Shown here: positions 7,095 to 16,515 of the stretch, piece after piece
How positions within the stretch are numbered: position 1 is the stretch's first letter
Layout: each line of letters starts with the position of its first letter
Source of the DNA: Lewinella sp. IMCC34191
GTDB lineage: Bacteria > Bacteroidota > Bacteroidia > Chitinophagales > Saprospiraceae
DNA: 64,000 bases
Direction of reading: 5' to 3'
NCBI RefSeq assembly: GCF_003390935.1
Contig: NZ_QNQZ01000007.1
Span: 62,001-126,000 of the forward strand
The notes under the pieces: generated by a model
Seen by the model: only the letters and a program-made list of their open reading frames with translations
What the model was told of the DNA's origin: nothing
Database searches by the model: none
Translations under genes and position numbers: made by a program

Positions 7095-8069
7095 ATGATC
7101 GAAGGTACCGTCATTAAATCAACCGGCAGCTGGTATAACGTACTGCTGGATGAGCTGACCCCCGAGGGGGACCGGGAGCTGCGGTGCCGCGTGGCCGGCA
7201 AGTTCCGACTGGACGACATGAATTTGACCAACCCCATTGCCGTTGGCGACCGCGTTACCGTAGAGGTGGACACCAACAACGATGCCGAGACCGGCGCCAT
7301 ACGGGGCATCGCCGACCGCAGGAATTACGTCGTTCGCCAAAGTCCGCGCCGGAAACACGACCTCCACCTTATCGCGAGCAATGTCGATCAGGCCATCCTG
7401 ATTACGACGATTGTCGATCCAAGCGTCAAACTCGGATTTATCGATCGCTTTCTGTTGATGACCGAGCCCTTTAGTATTCCGACTACCATCGTGGTCAACA
7501 AGGCTGACCTCTACGGAGAGGAGGAGATGGAAACCTACGGGGTGATCCGCGACATTTACGCCGACATCGGTTATCGCGTCCTACTGGTGAGTGCGACCAC
7601 CGGAACGGGTATCGCCGAACTGCGGGACCTGATGACCGACAAGCGGAGCCTCCTCAGCGGACAGAGCGGGGTAGGGAAGTCCACCCTGGTCAACGCCGTC
7701 GAACCCGGGATGGAACTGCGGACCGGCGAACTGAGCGACTACACCGGTAAGGGACAGCATACCACCACCTTCGCCGAATTGTACCAACTGAGCTTCGGAG
7801 GGGAACTGATCGATACGCCCGGCATCAAAACCCTCGGTTTTAACTACCTGAAGCCGCAGGACGTGGCGCATAATTTTCGGGAGATATTCGCCCTCAGCGA
7901 GGATTGCCGCTTTGGTGGCTCGTGCCTGCACCGCAATGAGCCCGGCTGCGCGGTCAAGGAATCGGTAGAGGAAGGGGACGACCGGGTTACGGATCTGCGC
8001 TACTACTCTTACCTGCAGATTCTGGAGGAGGTGGAAAGCCAGAATTACTGGGAACGCAGGAAGGTCTGA
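7095..8069 (+). CDS. rsgA: Ribosome small-subunit-dependent GTPase A
   Basis: A circularly permuted GTPase that helps late maturation of the 30S subunit. Order seen: an OB-fold N-terminus, G4 motif NKAD near residue 135, then G1 GQSGVGKST near 188 and G3 IDTPGIK, and a C-terminal zinc-binding knuckle (Cys, then C-x-H-x(5)-C in CLHRNEPGC, about 271-287). The permuted order G4-G1-G3 is diagnostic. The frame is open from 7065, but the family start fits MIEGTVIK at 7095. The stop overlaps the next ATG by one base (TGATG), indicating translational coupling with the methyltransferase. Confidence 0.96.
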   Translation: MIEGTVIKSTGSWYNVLLDELTPEGDRELRCRVAGKFRLDDMNLTNPIAVGDRVTVEVDTNNDAETGAIRGIADRRNYVVRQSPRRKHDLHLIASNVDQAILITTIVDPSVKLGFIDRFLLMTEPFSIPTTIVVNKADLYGEEEMETYGVIRDIYADIGYRVLLVSATTGTGIAELRDLMTDKRSLLSGQSGVGKSTLVNAVEPGMELRTGELSDYTGKGQHTTTFAELYQLSFGGELIDTPGIKTLGFNYLKPQDVAHNFREIFALSEDCRFGGSCLHRNEPGCAVKESVEEGDDRVTDLRYYSYLQILEEVESQNYWERRKV

Positions 8070-8989
8070 TGAAGAAGTGGGTGTTGAAAGCCGTGGTTCA
8101 GAAGGCCATCTCGTATCTGCCCTACAAGGAGCGGATCAATTTCTTTTTCCAAAAGTACGTGACCAAAGGCGTCGAACTGGACGACGAGCACTTTGGCTAC
8201 AAGCTGGAAGCCGCCCGGGATCACCTACGGTTCTACAATAAATACGCTACAGTGCCGATGGCGGAAGCCACGGCCCTGGAATTGGGGACCGGTTGGTATC
8301 CCATCGTGCCCACCCTGCTTTACCTGGCGGGATTCGACCGTGTCGTATCGGTAGATATTCGGAGCTGGATGACGGTTGACCGTCAACTCATAGCGCTGCG
8401 GAGAATCCTGGCGTACCACGCCGACGGGCGGCTTGCCCGTTTCGTGCCGGATATCCGCCCCGACCGGTTAGCGAACCTCCAACGACTGAGTGTCGATCCG
8501 CCCGCTGATATTGCCGCTTTCAATGCCGCCATCCACCTGGATGCCCGCATTATGGACGCCCGTCAACTGGCTTTCGATGATGACACTTTCGATCTTATCT
8601 GCTCCAACAATACCTTCGAGCACGTCTATCCGGACGTACTGCGCGGCATCCTTCTGGAATTTAAACGGGTATGGAAATCCGGAGGCGTGATGAGTCACTT
8701 CGTCGACCTGTCCGACCACTTCGCTCACATGGACGACCGCATCACCATCTATAACTTTTTGCGCTTCAGCGCGAAGGAATGGGCCCGGATCGATAACGAC
8801 ATCCAACCCCAGAACCGACTGCGGTGGCCGGATTACGTGCATATGTATCGGGATGTGGGTCTACCGATTCGCGAAGAGGAAGTCCGGACCGGAGACCAAA
8901 CCGCGCTGAGTCGGGTTCCGGTGCATCCCGAGTTTGCGCATTTATCTCCGGAGGCATTGGCCATTAGCCACGGATACCTGATCAGCTGA
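8069..8989 (+). CDS. Class I SAM-dependent methyltransferase
   Basis: The 306-residue protein has a Rossmann methyltransferase core. The SAM-binding loop is LELGTGWYPIVPT (about residues 70-83), followed by an acidic end to beta2 (VVSVDIRSW). The FDLICSNNTFEHV motif near 175-187 and VWKSGGV follow, both typical of methyltransferase_11-like enzymes. The substrate is not predictable. The start ATG overlaps the rsgA stop. No signal peptide or membrane segment is evident. The next gene, a glycosyltransferase with its own promoter, starts 53 bp downstream, so a role in glycan methylation is possible but speculative. Confidence 0.82.
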   Translation: MKKWVLKAVVQKAISYLPYKERINFFFQKYVTKGVELDDEHFGYKLEAARDHLRFYNKYATVPMAEATALELGTGWYPIVPTLLYLAGFDRVVSVDIRSWMTVDRQLIALRRILAYHADGRLARFVPDIRPDRLANLQRLSVDPPADIAAFNAAIHLDARIMDARQLAFDDDTFDLICSNNTFEHVYPDVLRGILLEFKRVWKSGGVMSHFVDLSDHFAHMDDRITIYNFLRFSAKEWARIDNDIQPQNRLRWPDYVHMYRDVGLPIREEEVRTGDQTALSRVPVHPEFAHLSPEALAISHGYLIS

Positions 8990-9006
8990 GCGTTTTGGTA
9001 CTTGCG

Positions 9007-9037
9007 TTGGCTGTAGTCTGATGACGTTATACCTTTG
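9007..9037 (+). promoter_or_regulatory. Bacteroidota promoter (-33 TTGG, -7 TACCTTTG)
   Basis: TACCTTTG at 9030-9037 matches TAnnTTTG in full. TTG at 9007-9009 lies 20 bp upstream of it, which is the normal spacing. The ATG of the glycosyltransferase at 9043 comes only 5 nt after the box, so the transcript is probably leaderless or nearly so. Confidence 0.65.
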
Positions 9038-9042
9038 TGATA

Positions 9043-10542
9043 ATGCACCTAAAATACCTGTATCTCGCGGGGCTGATTGTCAGCTTCGCCGTCAGTTTCG
9101 TGATGCACGTTGACGTGTTTCCCCGCGAAATCATCGGTATGCACGACTGGCGACAGACCCAGACCATGTGGAACGTTCGTAATTTTGAACGTTACGATAA
9201 CGACATTCGCTCACCCAGGGTCAGCTCGTTAAATGGGGCTAAGAAAAATTTACTGCGCTTAGAGTTCCCCATTATGCAGTGGGGAATCGCCCAGGTCGTA
9301 CGCCTTACCGGCCAGGATGTCCTTACCGCCCGGGTCTGCGTTTGGTTGATTGGTATTGCAGGGCTGGTCGGCTTTTTCGGCCTCTTACGAACCATGGGAT
9401 TTTCGCCCGGCATTGCCCTCGCGGGAACCGTGCTGCTGGAGTTCAGTCCGCTCTTCTATTTTTATACGGTTAACGTGATCCCTGACATGTTCGCCCTTTC
9501 TGCGGGCATCTGGTTCCTGTTCTTTTCCTTTCGCTACTTCCGGGATCGGCGGTGGTGGCAGCTGCTCGCGTCCGCCATCGCGCTGATGCTATCCAGCCTG
9601 GCCAAATTGCCTTTTGCGATGCTGGGCATCATAGGGATCGTTTTCGTGGTGGCGGAAATCATCCGACACCGGCGCATCACCCGGGACGCGGTCGCGTATC
9701 CGCTCACCCACCTCGTCTTTTTTTCCGCTACCATAAATTGGTACGCTACGGTAATGCCAACCTGGGGCAGCAGTCCGGCCCTCTACGGTATTTTCGGAAG
9801 CACCAATACCCATCAGGAGAATATGCGCATTCTGTACCACTGGATGGAGCAGTACATCCCCTACGACCTGAGTTCGCGCCCGATCTGGCCGTTCTTTATC
9901 CTCGGAGCACTGGTGCCGGTAGGCAACCGACTGGTCCGGGTTAATTACGGGAAGTATGTCTGGTCCCTGGCCTTTATCACTTTGCTGTTTGTCATTCTGC
10001 AGTGGAATACGATAACCTTCGTCCACGATTACTACCTCCTCCCCTTGCTGCCGTGGTTGTACATCGTGGTAACGGCCGGTTTGGAGAGGGTTTGGCGGTG
10101 GTGCCTTTTACTGCCGCGATGGAAATACGCCCTCGCCCTTCCCTTGCTGATATCACCGGTGGTCGCCGCCCCGGTGTTTGCCTCCGAGCTCCGCGACCCG
10201 AGATGGGAGGGCTACTACGGCTCGTTTAACGGTCAGGTAATGGATGCCTATAAATACCAGAGGGAACTGCAGGCAATCACCGGTCCGGACGAGAAGGTCA
10301 TTGTCCTCAACGATAATTCCATGCAGATCATCACCTGGTTGATCCGTAAGCGGGGCTACGTTTTCGGGAATGATGCGCTGGAGCCCGGTTGGATAGCGGA
10401 CGTCGTCGACAATGATGACGTTTCTTACCTCTACTCCAATACGCGCACCTTCGAGCAACGTCCGGACATCGCGCCCCTGCTCGACAGCCTGGTCGCGTCG
10501 TACGGTAATATCAATGTTTACTATGTAGGGAAGACGGAATGA
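9043..10542 (+). CDS. Glycosyltransferase family 39-like integral membrane protein (ArnT/PMT type)
   Basis: The 499-residue multi-span protein starts MHLKYLYLAGLIVSF (ATG at 9043; an in-frame GTG at 9037 falls in the promoter box). The N-terminal periplasmic loop carries HDWRQTQT, the DWR/Asp motif typical of GT-C/GT39-like enzymes that move sugars from polyprenyl-phosphate carriers. About ten hydrophobic segments follow, then a soluble C-terminal domain. It probably glycosylates lipids or proteins at the outer face of the cytoplasmic membrane. Acceptor and sugar are unknown. It ends 14 bp from the convergent antiporter gene. Confidence 0.75.
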   Translation: MHLKYLYLAGLIVSFAVSFVMHVDVFPREIIGMHDWRQTQTMWNVRNFERYDNDIRSPRVSSLNGAKKNLLRLEFPIMQWGIAQVVRLTGQDVLTARVCVWLIGIAGLVGFFGLLRTMGFSPGIALAGTVLLEFSPLFYFYTVNVIPDMFALSAGIWFLFFSFRYFRDRRWWQLLASAIALMLSSLAKLPFAMLGIIGIVFVVAEIIRHRRITRDAVAYPLTHLVFFSATINWYATVMPTWGSSPALYGIFGSTNTHQENMRILYHWMEQYIPYDLSSRPIWPFFILGALVPVGNRLVRVNYGKYVWSLAFITLLFVILQWNTITFVHDYYLLPLLPWLYIVVTAGLERVWRWCLLLPRWKYALALPLLISPVVAAPVFASELRDPRWEGYYGSFNGQVMDAYKYQRELQAITGPDEKVIVLNDNSMQIITWLIRKRGYVFGNDALEPGWIADVVDNDDVSYLYSNTRTFEQRPDIAPLLDSLVASYGNINVYYVGKTE

Positions 10543-10556
10543 CCGCCAAAACTTGA

Positions 10557-12506
10557 TCAGTCGTCCATCTGCATGGTCTTTCCCGCGAACCGAACGACGA
10601 AAAAGAGAAGTACGAGACCGCTACCCATCAAAGACAAACACACCAGCCAGCCGCCACCGAGCGCCGTCGATAAGAATCCGGCCGCTAACGCCACCGACCC
10701 TACCGTAAGGGCATACGGCAACTGCGTGCGTACGTGATCGATGTGATGACAATCGGAGGCCAGACTGGAAAGAATCGTCGTGTCGGAAATCGGGCTACAG
10801 TGGTCACCGAGCACGCTCGCCGCGAGCACCGTACTGATAACATTGTACAGCAGGCCGGCGGCATCCGGTTCCGCCCAACCGGAAAGCATGGCGACGGTCC
10901 ACGTAAGGGGAATAGCAATCGGGTAAAGGATGGCCATCGTACTCCAACTGGACCCGGTCGAGAAGCTGATCACCGCTGCCAGGACGAAGATGACGGGTTG
11001 CAACAAGTAGGGGTTCAGCGCATCTCCGAGTAATTCGACGAGGAAGGTCGCGGTGTGCAGTTCCTCGGTCGTAAGCGCCAGGGCCCAGGCCAGGGTGAGG
11101 ATCATAACCGCGGAGAACATGGCTTTGAAGCCGGCCGTCAACGCCCCGATGGTTTGTCCGATGTTCATAATCTTCTGGCTAACGCTTAGGATCAGCGCGA
11201 CTACCACGCCACTCATACTGGCCCACAACAGAGCGACATAGCTATCGGCGGCGCCGATGGTCAGGCCCAGCTTACCGAAAAATCCGCCGTCCAGGGCGCC
11301 CCACACCGCACCCCAGTCGGTGGTGGGCGGCGGGTTCTCCATCGCGCCGGCCAGCGAATTCAGACCGGTATCGAGCAGGCCGACAATGGTCATCACCACT
11401 ACCGTCATGACCGGGATTACGGCGTTACGTGCCCGCAGCGGTGCCCCGGGTACGGGATCCAGGTCCTCCTGGTCGTCGACCGCATCGGTTTCCAGCGCCG
11501 TAGCCTTAAGTACGCCGGTGGTCCGGGCCCGCGTTTCGGCGGCCAGCATGGGTCCGAAATCGCGGCGCTGATAGATCAGGTAGAGGATGAAGGCCAGGGT
11601 AAACACCGGATAGTAGCTGTACTTCAGCGATTCGATGAAGACCGCGTAGGGAGTGGTGTTGGCGAAGTGCTCCACCTGTTCGATGCCGTCGCCGATGTAG
11701 CCTAATTCCGCCCCGATCCAGGTTGTAATGAAAGCGACCGAGGCTACCGGGGCCGCCGTGGAATCCACGATGTAGGCCAGCTTTTCCCGGCTGATGCGAA
11801 AGCGATCGGTCACGGAGCGCATCGTATTGCCGACGATCAGCGTATTGGCGTAGTCGTCGAAGAAAATGGCTACGCCCAACAGCCAGGTGACGAATTGTCC
11901 CCGGCGCGGGTTCGTGGCGTATTTCGTCATCCGGTTCACCACCCCCGCCATACCACCGTTGCGGCTGATGATGGCGACCATGCCGCCGATGAGCAAACTG
12001 AATACGATGACCGAAAGGTGGCCGCCGTCATTCAGCGAGTTGATCAGGTACGTATCCACCGTGGTTAACAGCGCCTTGATCACCCCCAGGAAGCCCTCGA
12101 AGCGTAATCCACCGGCAATGAAGGCCCCTACCCAGATGCCCGCGAAGAGGGAGATGATTACTTCCTTAAAGATCAGGGCCAGCCCGATCGCGATCAGCGG
12201 TGGGAGAATGGACAGCCAAAGGGGAATGCGCCGTAGCCGGTCCGGCCCGGTTCCCTCGGAAAGGTGGTAGAGTTCGGTGTGATCCCCCGCGCGCAGGAGT
12301 TGGATGCCCGGTTCGGCGGCGATCAGCCAACCTCCGTCGGTGGGGGTCACCTCCACCGTTTCTCCGTTCAGCTCGATCGTCTCCCCCGAATTGGTACCCT
12401 CGATCAGCAGCCCCTCATCCGCGGCGCTCACGCGGGTTTGCGCATTAAGTCCGGCCAAACAGAATAGAAATACCGTTAGGAGGAGGGTAAATTTGGATCG
12501 GGGCAT
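10557..12506 (-). CDS. Na+/H+ antiporter NhaC family protein with signal peptide and extracytoplasmic N-domain
   Basis: Integral membrane antiporter of about 649 residues. MPRSKFTLLLTVFLFCLAGL is a signal peptide or first membrane span. A beta-rich region of about 90 residues follows, then an NhaC-type transporter with around 11 spans, including SLFAGIWVGAFIAGG and IFFDDYANTLIVGNTMR, the conserved D-D-Y-A-N charged motif within the membrane. It is expected to export Na+ (or exchange other cations or organic acids) for H+. The reading frame runs 183 nt further upstream, but that part is unlike any family member, so ATG at 12506 was chosen. It is divergent from the FG-GAP gene. Confidence 0.85.
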   Translation of the reverse strand: MPRSKFTLLLTVFLFCLAGLNAQTRVSAADEGLLIEGTNSGETIELNGETVEVTPTDGGWLIAAEPGIQLLRAGDHTELYHLSEGTGPDRLRRIPLWLSILPPLIAIGLALIFKEVIISLFAGIWVGAFIAGGLRFEGFLGVIKALLTTVDTYLINSLNDGGHLSVIVFSLLIGGMVAIISRNGGMAGVVNRMTKYATNPRRGQFVTWLLGVAIFFDDYANTLIVGNTMRSVTDRFRISREKLAYIVDSTAAPVASVAFITTWIGAELGYIGDGIEQVEHFANTTPYAVFIESLKYSYYPVFTLAFILYLIYQRRDFGPMLAAETRARTTGVLKATALETDAVDDQEDLDPVPGAPLRARNAVIPVMTVVVMTIVGLLDTGLNSLAGAMENPPPTTDWGAVWGALDGGFFGKLGLTIGAADSYVALLWASMSGVVVALILSVSQKIMNIGQTIGALTAGFKAMFSAVMILTLAWALALTTEELHTATFLVELLGDALNPYLLQPVIFVLAAVISFSTGSSWSTMAILYPIAIPLTWTVAMLSGWAEPDAAGLLYNVISTVLAASVLGDHCSPISDTTILSSLASDCHHIDHVRTQLPYALTVGSVALAAGFLSTALGGGWLVCLSLMGSGLVLLFFVVRFAGKTMQMDD

Positions 12507-12624
12507 ATGGTAAGCTTGGGTCGGTAATATACGCCAGCCCTTTGCTTGCCGAAAAACAGGCCATCGGTCAGTAGCAGACAAACAATCGCCGCCCACCGGC
12601 GTACCTTGATTAATTCGAAATGAC

Positions 12625-14859
12625 ATGCGCCGATTCCTTGCTGCCGCCCAACTCCTTCTTCCCTGCCTGCTCGTCGCGCAATTCGCCATGGTGCCGGCTT
12701 ATCCGGACGTAGCGGATCAAGCGGGGCGCAATCTGCCCCTGGCCTGGTTGGGTGGATTGAATGCGCCCCAGTTCATGCGGGCCGACCTGGATGGCGACGG
12801 ACTAATGGACCTGTATATATTCGACCGGGGCGGTGATGCCCAAATCGCGCTGCGGGGGGATGGCAATGGCGATTACCGGCCGGCCCCGGATTTCCTGGCG
12901 GGCTTCCCGAAGGATTTGACGAATTGGGTTTTGCTACGCGACTACAACAGCGACGGGATAGCGGACCTTTTTGCCTACTCCGCGGAGTTTGACGGCTTCC
13001 GGGTGCACCGGGGGTACCGGTCAGCCGGGGGAATGCTATCCTTTGCCGAAGACCCGACCTACGCCGGACTCCGGTATCCATTCAATAACGGTACCATCCC
13101 GATTTTTGTCACTTCCATCGACTATCCCGCGGTCGATGACCTGGACGGCGACGGCGATCTCGACATTCTCACCTTTAGCGTGGCCGGTGGTTATGTGGAG
13201 TATTACAGGAATTACAGCGTGGAGCGTGGCTTCGGAACGGATACGCTTCTCTACGAGCTGGAAACCGATTGCTGGGGAGGGTTTTACGAAAGCGGCCAGA
13301 CCTCCGCGCTCGATCTGGCCCCCACCGCCGGGGCCTGCTTTGGCAAATCGTTATCCGACACGACGCGGGTGGGGCCGAGGCACTCCGGATCGACCGTTTT
13401 GACACTCGATATCGACGGCAATGGACTGAAGGACGTCATGTTGGGAGACATTTCCTTCGAGCAGTTGGTGCTCGGCCTGAATAAGGGGGACGCTGAAACG
13501 GCCTGGATCAGTGCCCAGGATACGGCCTGGCAGAGCAGTGGCGTACCGGTGCGTATTCCCTACTTCCCGGGGGCCTACCACCTGGACGTCGATGACGACG
13601 GCAAACGCGACCTCCTCGCCTCCCCGAGCCAGACCCTGAACGCCGAAGACGTCAACGTCGGCTGGTATTATCGCAATACCGGAACCGATGCGGCCCCTGC
13701 CTTTGTCTTTCAGGATAGCCAGTACCTGGTAAGGGACGCTATTGATTTAGGAACCCGCGGCCTGCCCGCCGCCTTCGATTACGATGCGGACGGCCGACCG
13801 GATCTCGTCATCGGAAACACCGAAAATTACGACCGCGAAGGGGGGCTGAACAGCCAGCTAAGCCTCTACCGCAATACGGGAGCGACCAACGGCGAGGCCT
13901 CCTTCGAGCTCATTGACACGGATTACCTCGACCTAAGCCGTTTTCGGGCCAGTACCTCCGCCTTCGCTCCGGCATTCGGTGACCTGGATGGCGACGGTGA
14001 CGTGGATGCCGTTATCGGCCAGCGTTCCGGGCAGCTGATCTACTTCGAGAATCTGGCCGGTCCGGGCCGTCCGGCCGATTTTGCCGACCCGGTTTTCAAC
14101 TACATGGAAATCGACGCGGTGCAACAAGCCAAGCCGGAGGTCGTGGATCTCGATCGGGACGGACGCAACGACCTTGTCGTTGGCGGCTTTGACGGACGGA
14201 TCCGCTTTTACCGGAATATCGGTACTGCCGGTAACCCACGCTTCGACCCCGACGAGCAGGCGGAGGGCAATTTCCTCCAGCTGGGCGGCATCAACACCAA
14301 CAAGCCCGGCTTAAGCAGCGGACACCCTACGCCCCGGGTGATCACCTACGATGACCGGTTTCTGCTACTGACGGGCAACCGATCCGGCACCTTGGAAGCC
14401 TACTCCTTTACCGACTATACACAACCCTTTATCTCTCTCGGTGATACCGTCGCCGGCATCGACCTGGGTGGATACACGGCCCCGGGAGTGGGTGACTTTG
14501 ACAACGACGGTAGCATCGAGCTTGTGATTGGCAACGAAAGGGGAGGAGTGACCTACTTCCGTACCGACCTGCCCGGCGAACCAACCACCGGGCTTTTCAA
14601 TCCCGATATGGCAGGCCTTGTCTTTACCGTTTTTCCGAATCCAACCTCCGGCTCCATCACCCTGGCGGACCTGCCCGCCGCCCCCTTGCAGCGTTTACGC
14701 GTTATAGGCAGTCTGGGGCAGGTCCTGTACACGAAGCAGGCGAGTGGTGTTGACCGCTTGGATATCGACCTGTCCGCCCTTCCGCCCGGTATCTACACCC
14801 TGGAGGTAACTACTTCGGATAGTAGAGGGGTACGGGCCATTCAGGTACTTCCTCGCTAG
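12625..14859 (+). CDS. Secreted FG-GAP/VCBS-repeat protein with T9SS sorting domain
   Basis: The 744-residue protein starts with a signal peptide (MRRFLAAAQLLLPCLLVAQF). At least nine calcium-loop repeats of the D-x-D-x-D-G-x-x-D type follow (for example DLDGDGLMDLY, DYNSDGIADLF, DLDGDGDVDAV, DFDNDGSIELV), giving an FG-GAP/VCBS beta-propeller. The last 80 residues (VFPNPTSG ... GIYTLEV) form a type A C-terminal sorting domain of the Por/type IX secretion system, so the protein is exported and anchored or released at the cell surface. Its ligand is unknown; adhesion or polysaccharide binding is plausible. Confidence 0.88.
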   Translation: MRRFLAAAQLLLPCLLVAQFAMVPAYPDVADQAGRNLPLAWLGGLNAPQFMRADLDGDGLMDLYIFDRGGDAQIALRGDGNGDYRPAPDFLAGFPKDLTNWVLLRDYNSDGIADLFAYSAEFDGFRVHRGYRSAGGMLSFAEDPTYAGLRYPFNNGTIPIFVTSIDYPAVDDLDGDGDLDILTFSVAGGYVEYYRNYSVERGFGTDTLLYELETDCWGGFYESGQTSALDLAPTAGACFGKSLSDTTRVGPRHSGSTVLTLDIDGNGLKDVMLGDISFEQLVLGLNKGDAETAWISAQDTAWQSSGVPVRIPYFPGAYHLDVDDDGKRDLLASPSQTLNAEDVNVGWYYRNTGTDAAPAFVFQDSQYLVRDAIDLGTRGLPAAFDYDADGRPDLVIGNTENYDREGGLNSQLSLYRNTGATNGEASFELIDTDYLDLSRFRASTSAFAPAFGDLDGDGDVDAVIGQRSGQLIYFENLAGPGRPADFADPVFNYMEIDAVQQAKPEVVDLDRDGRNDLVVGGFDGRIRFYRNIGTAGNPRFDPDEQAEGNFLQLGGINTNKPGLSSGHPTPRVITYDDRFLLLTGNRSGTLEAYSFTDYTQPFISLGDTVAGIDLGGYTAPGVGDFDNDGSIELVIGNERGGVTYFRTDLPGEPTTGLFNPDMAGLVFTVFPNPTSGSITLADLPAAPLQRLRVIGSLGQVLYTKQASGVDRLDIDLSALPPGIYTLEVTTSDSRGVRAIQVLPR

Positions 14860-14902
14860 TGGTAACGAACCAATACCCAGCTACCACGCTTGATGGGTAT
14901 AC

Positions 14903-15394
14903 ATGGATAAACGAGATCACCCCATTCTGACCGATCAGCAGCGTGCGATTCCCCAGCTACGCTGGGTCGATACCTTCAGCCGCGTGCTGGATACCAAGTT
15001 TCGCATTCCGGGAACGGACATTCGTTTCGGGCTCGATTTTATTCTCGGCCTGGTACCCGGGGCGGGCGATATGCTCTCGCTGGGAATGTCCGGTACGCTG
15101 GTCGCCACGATGGCGCGCCACGGTGCCAGCCCCAAACTGGTGGCGCGTATGCTGGTCAACGTGTTTCTCGATGCGATCGTCGGCTCGGTGCCCGTCCTGG
15201 GGAACATTTTTGACCTGGTATACAAGGCCAACTACCGCAACGCCGAACTGATGCGGGAATATTACGAGGAGGGCAAACATACCGGCAGTGTCTGGCCGGT
15301 GGTCATCGCCGTGATCGTAGCTATTCTCGTATTCATGGTGATCCTGGTCTGGATAACCATCGCCATCTTTGAGTGGATCCTCAGCCTTTTTTAA
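14903..15394 (+). CDS. DUF4112 membrane protein
   Basis: The 163-residue protein has a DUF4112 core (about residues 17-110: LDTKFRIPGTDIRFGLDFIL, then LVPGAGDMLS and VGSVPVLGNIFDLVYKANYRN). The family also has amphipathic or membrane-embedded stretches near GLVPGAGD. A clear C-terminal transmembrane span (about 133-160) follows. Function of the family is unknown. Its 3' end overlaps the convergent cmk gene by 14 bp, which places both stop codons inside the other gene. Confidence 0.85.
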   Translation: MDKRDHPILTDQQRAIPQLRWVDTFSRVLDTKFRIPGTDIRFGLDFILGLVPGAGDMLSLGMSGTLVATMARHGASPKLVARMLVNVFLDAIVGSVPVLGNIFDLVYKANYRNAELMREYYEEGKHTGSVWPVVIAVIVAILVFMVILVWITIAIFEWILSLF

Positions 15395-16094
15395 TGGCTT
15401 CGACCATCTCCACGCCGCGTTCGATAAGCTCTTCCAGGTTGAGATGGGTGTTATCGAGGAGGATGGCATCTTCGGCCTGTCGTAGTGGACTGTCCTCGCG
15501 GTGGCTGTCGATGTAATCGCGCTCCTTCAGGTTCGCGGCCACATCTTCCCGGCTGGCATCCCGTCCGGCCGCTATCAATTCGTTGAGTCGCCGGTCGGTA
15601 CGGGTTTCCTGGTCCGCGACGACGAACAGTTTTAGATCGGCGTCCGGAAAAACGACCGTACCGATGTCCCGGCCATCCAGGATGACCCCACCGTTCCTGC
15701 CCATCTTACGCTGCTGCTCCACCATGGCGCGCCGGACGTCTGACAGGGCGGCTACCGGGGAAACCATCTGGCTGACGGCCAGTCCGCGAATCTCGTCTTC
15801 CACGTCATCGCCATTTAGCAGGACGTGGTTATCCTCCGGCCGAAACTCGATATGGATATGCGGAACGGCATCCCGGACACGTTCGACGTCGTCCGGGTGG
15901 ATGCCTTCACGCTGTAGATGGAGGGTAACGGCCCGGTACATGGCGCCGGTGTCGATGTAGCTGTAGCCCAGCCGGCGGGCCAGTGCGCGGGCCAGCGTGG
16001 ATTTACCGCACGCGCTATAGCCGTCGATGGCGATCGTGTATTTCTCTTTCGTCAAGGGGCGGAACTTCAGCGGGGAATGAATTATGGACGCCAT
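15381..16094 (-). CDS. cmk: (d)CMP kinase
   Basis: Phosphorylates CMP and dCMP to the diphosphates with ATP. The 237-residue protein has P-loop DGYSACGKST at residues 24-33, then GYSYIDTGAMYRAVTLHL, GRDIGTVVFPDADLKLF and a lid-region RRLNEL, all standard Cmk motifs. The N-terminal extension of about 17 residues before YTIAIDG is longer than usual, so a later start is possible, although no other ATG precedes the P-loop. A strong hairpin (16103-16134) lies just upstream of the start codon. Confidence 0.95.
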   Translation of the reverse strand: MASIIHSPLKFRPLTKEKYTIAIDGYSACGKSTLARALARRLGYSYIDTGAMYRAVTLHLQREGIHPDDVERVRDAVPHIHIEFRPEDNHVLLNGDDVEDEIRGLAVSQMVSPVAALSDVRRAMVEQQRKMGRNGGVILDGRDIGTVVFPDADLKLFVVADQETRTDRRLNELIAAGRDASREDVAANLKERDYIDSHREDSPLRQAEDAILLDNTHLNLEELIERGVEMVEAIKKG

Positions 16095-16102
16095 ATTACG
16101 GA

Positions 16103-16134
16103 GAAAGCCGATAACCCGTGGGTCATCGGCTTTC
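16103..16134. promoter_or_regulatory. Hairpin directly upstream of cmk
   Basis: GAAAGCCGAT (16103-16112) pairs perfectly with ATCGGCTTTC (16125-16134), with an inner CCC/GGG extension. On the minus strand it follows the DUF2795 gene and ends 8 nt before the cmk ATG, with only a short TTTC after the stem. It may be the terminator of the DUF2795 gene or a 5'-UTR element of cmk. Confidence 0.55.
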
Positions 16135-16159
16135 GCTGGCCGGTCCGTAAATCGGAAGG

Positions 16160-16381
16160 CTAGTATTCGTCCTCGTTGAAGAGGAAGTCATCCTTGCGTG
16201 GGTAATCGGGCCAAATATCGTCAATGGCCTCGTAGCTTTCGCCTTCGTCTTCCATGGCCTGTAGGTTTTCAATCACCTCCAGGGGGCTACCGGAGCGGAT
16301 GGCGTAATCAATCAGCTCATCGCGGGTGGCGGGCCAGGGGGCGTCCTCCAGGTGGGAAGCAAGTTCGAGGGTCCAATACAT
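16160..16381 (-). CDS. DUF2795 family small protein
   Basis: The 73-residue protein (MYWTLELASHLEDAPWPATR...) matches the DUF2795 pattern: W-T/P-A-T-R-D-E-L-I-D-Y-A followed by V-I-E-N-L-Q. It has a very acidic C-terminus (DDFLFNEDEY). The family is common in Bacteroidota as small cytoplasmic proteins of unknown function. It is a single gene between cmk and the transglutaminase-like gene on the same strand. Confidence 0.85.
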   Translation of the reverse strand: MYWTLELASHLEDAPWPATRDELIDYAIRSGSPLEVIENLQAMEDEGESYEAIDDIWPDYPRKDDFLFNEDEY

Positions 16382-16515
16382 ACAACTGTTCTTTAAATAC
16401 CTAACAAAGCCTTCAGGTCGCGATTTGTTTCAGGCCGTTCGGGCCGCAAATGTAACAATTCGGTACAACTGGATGAATTAATTAGAAATTTGTCAGGTAA
16501 TCGCTTAGTTAACAA

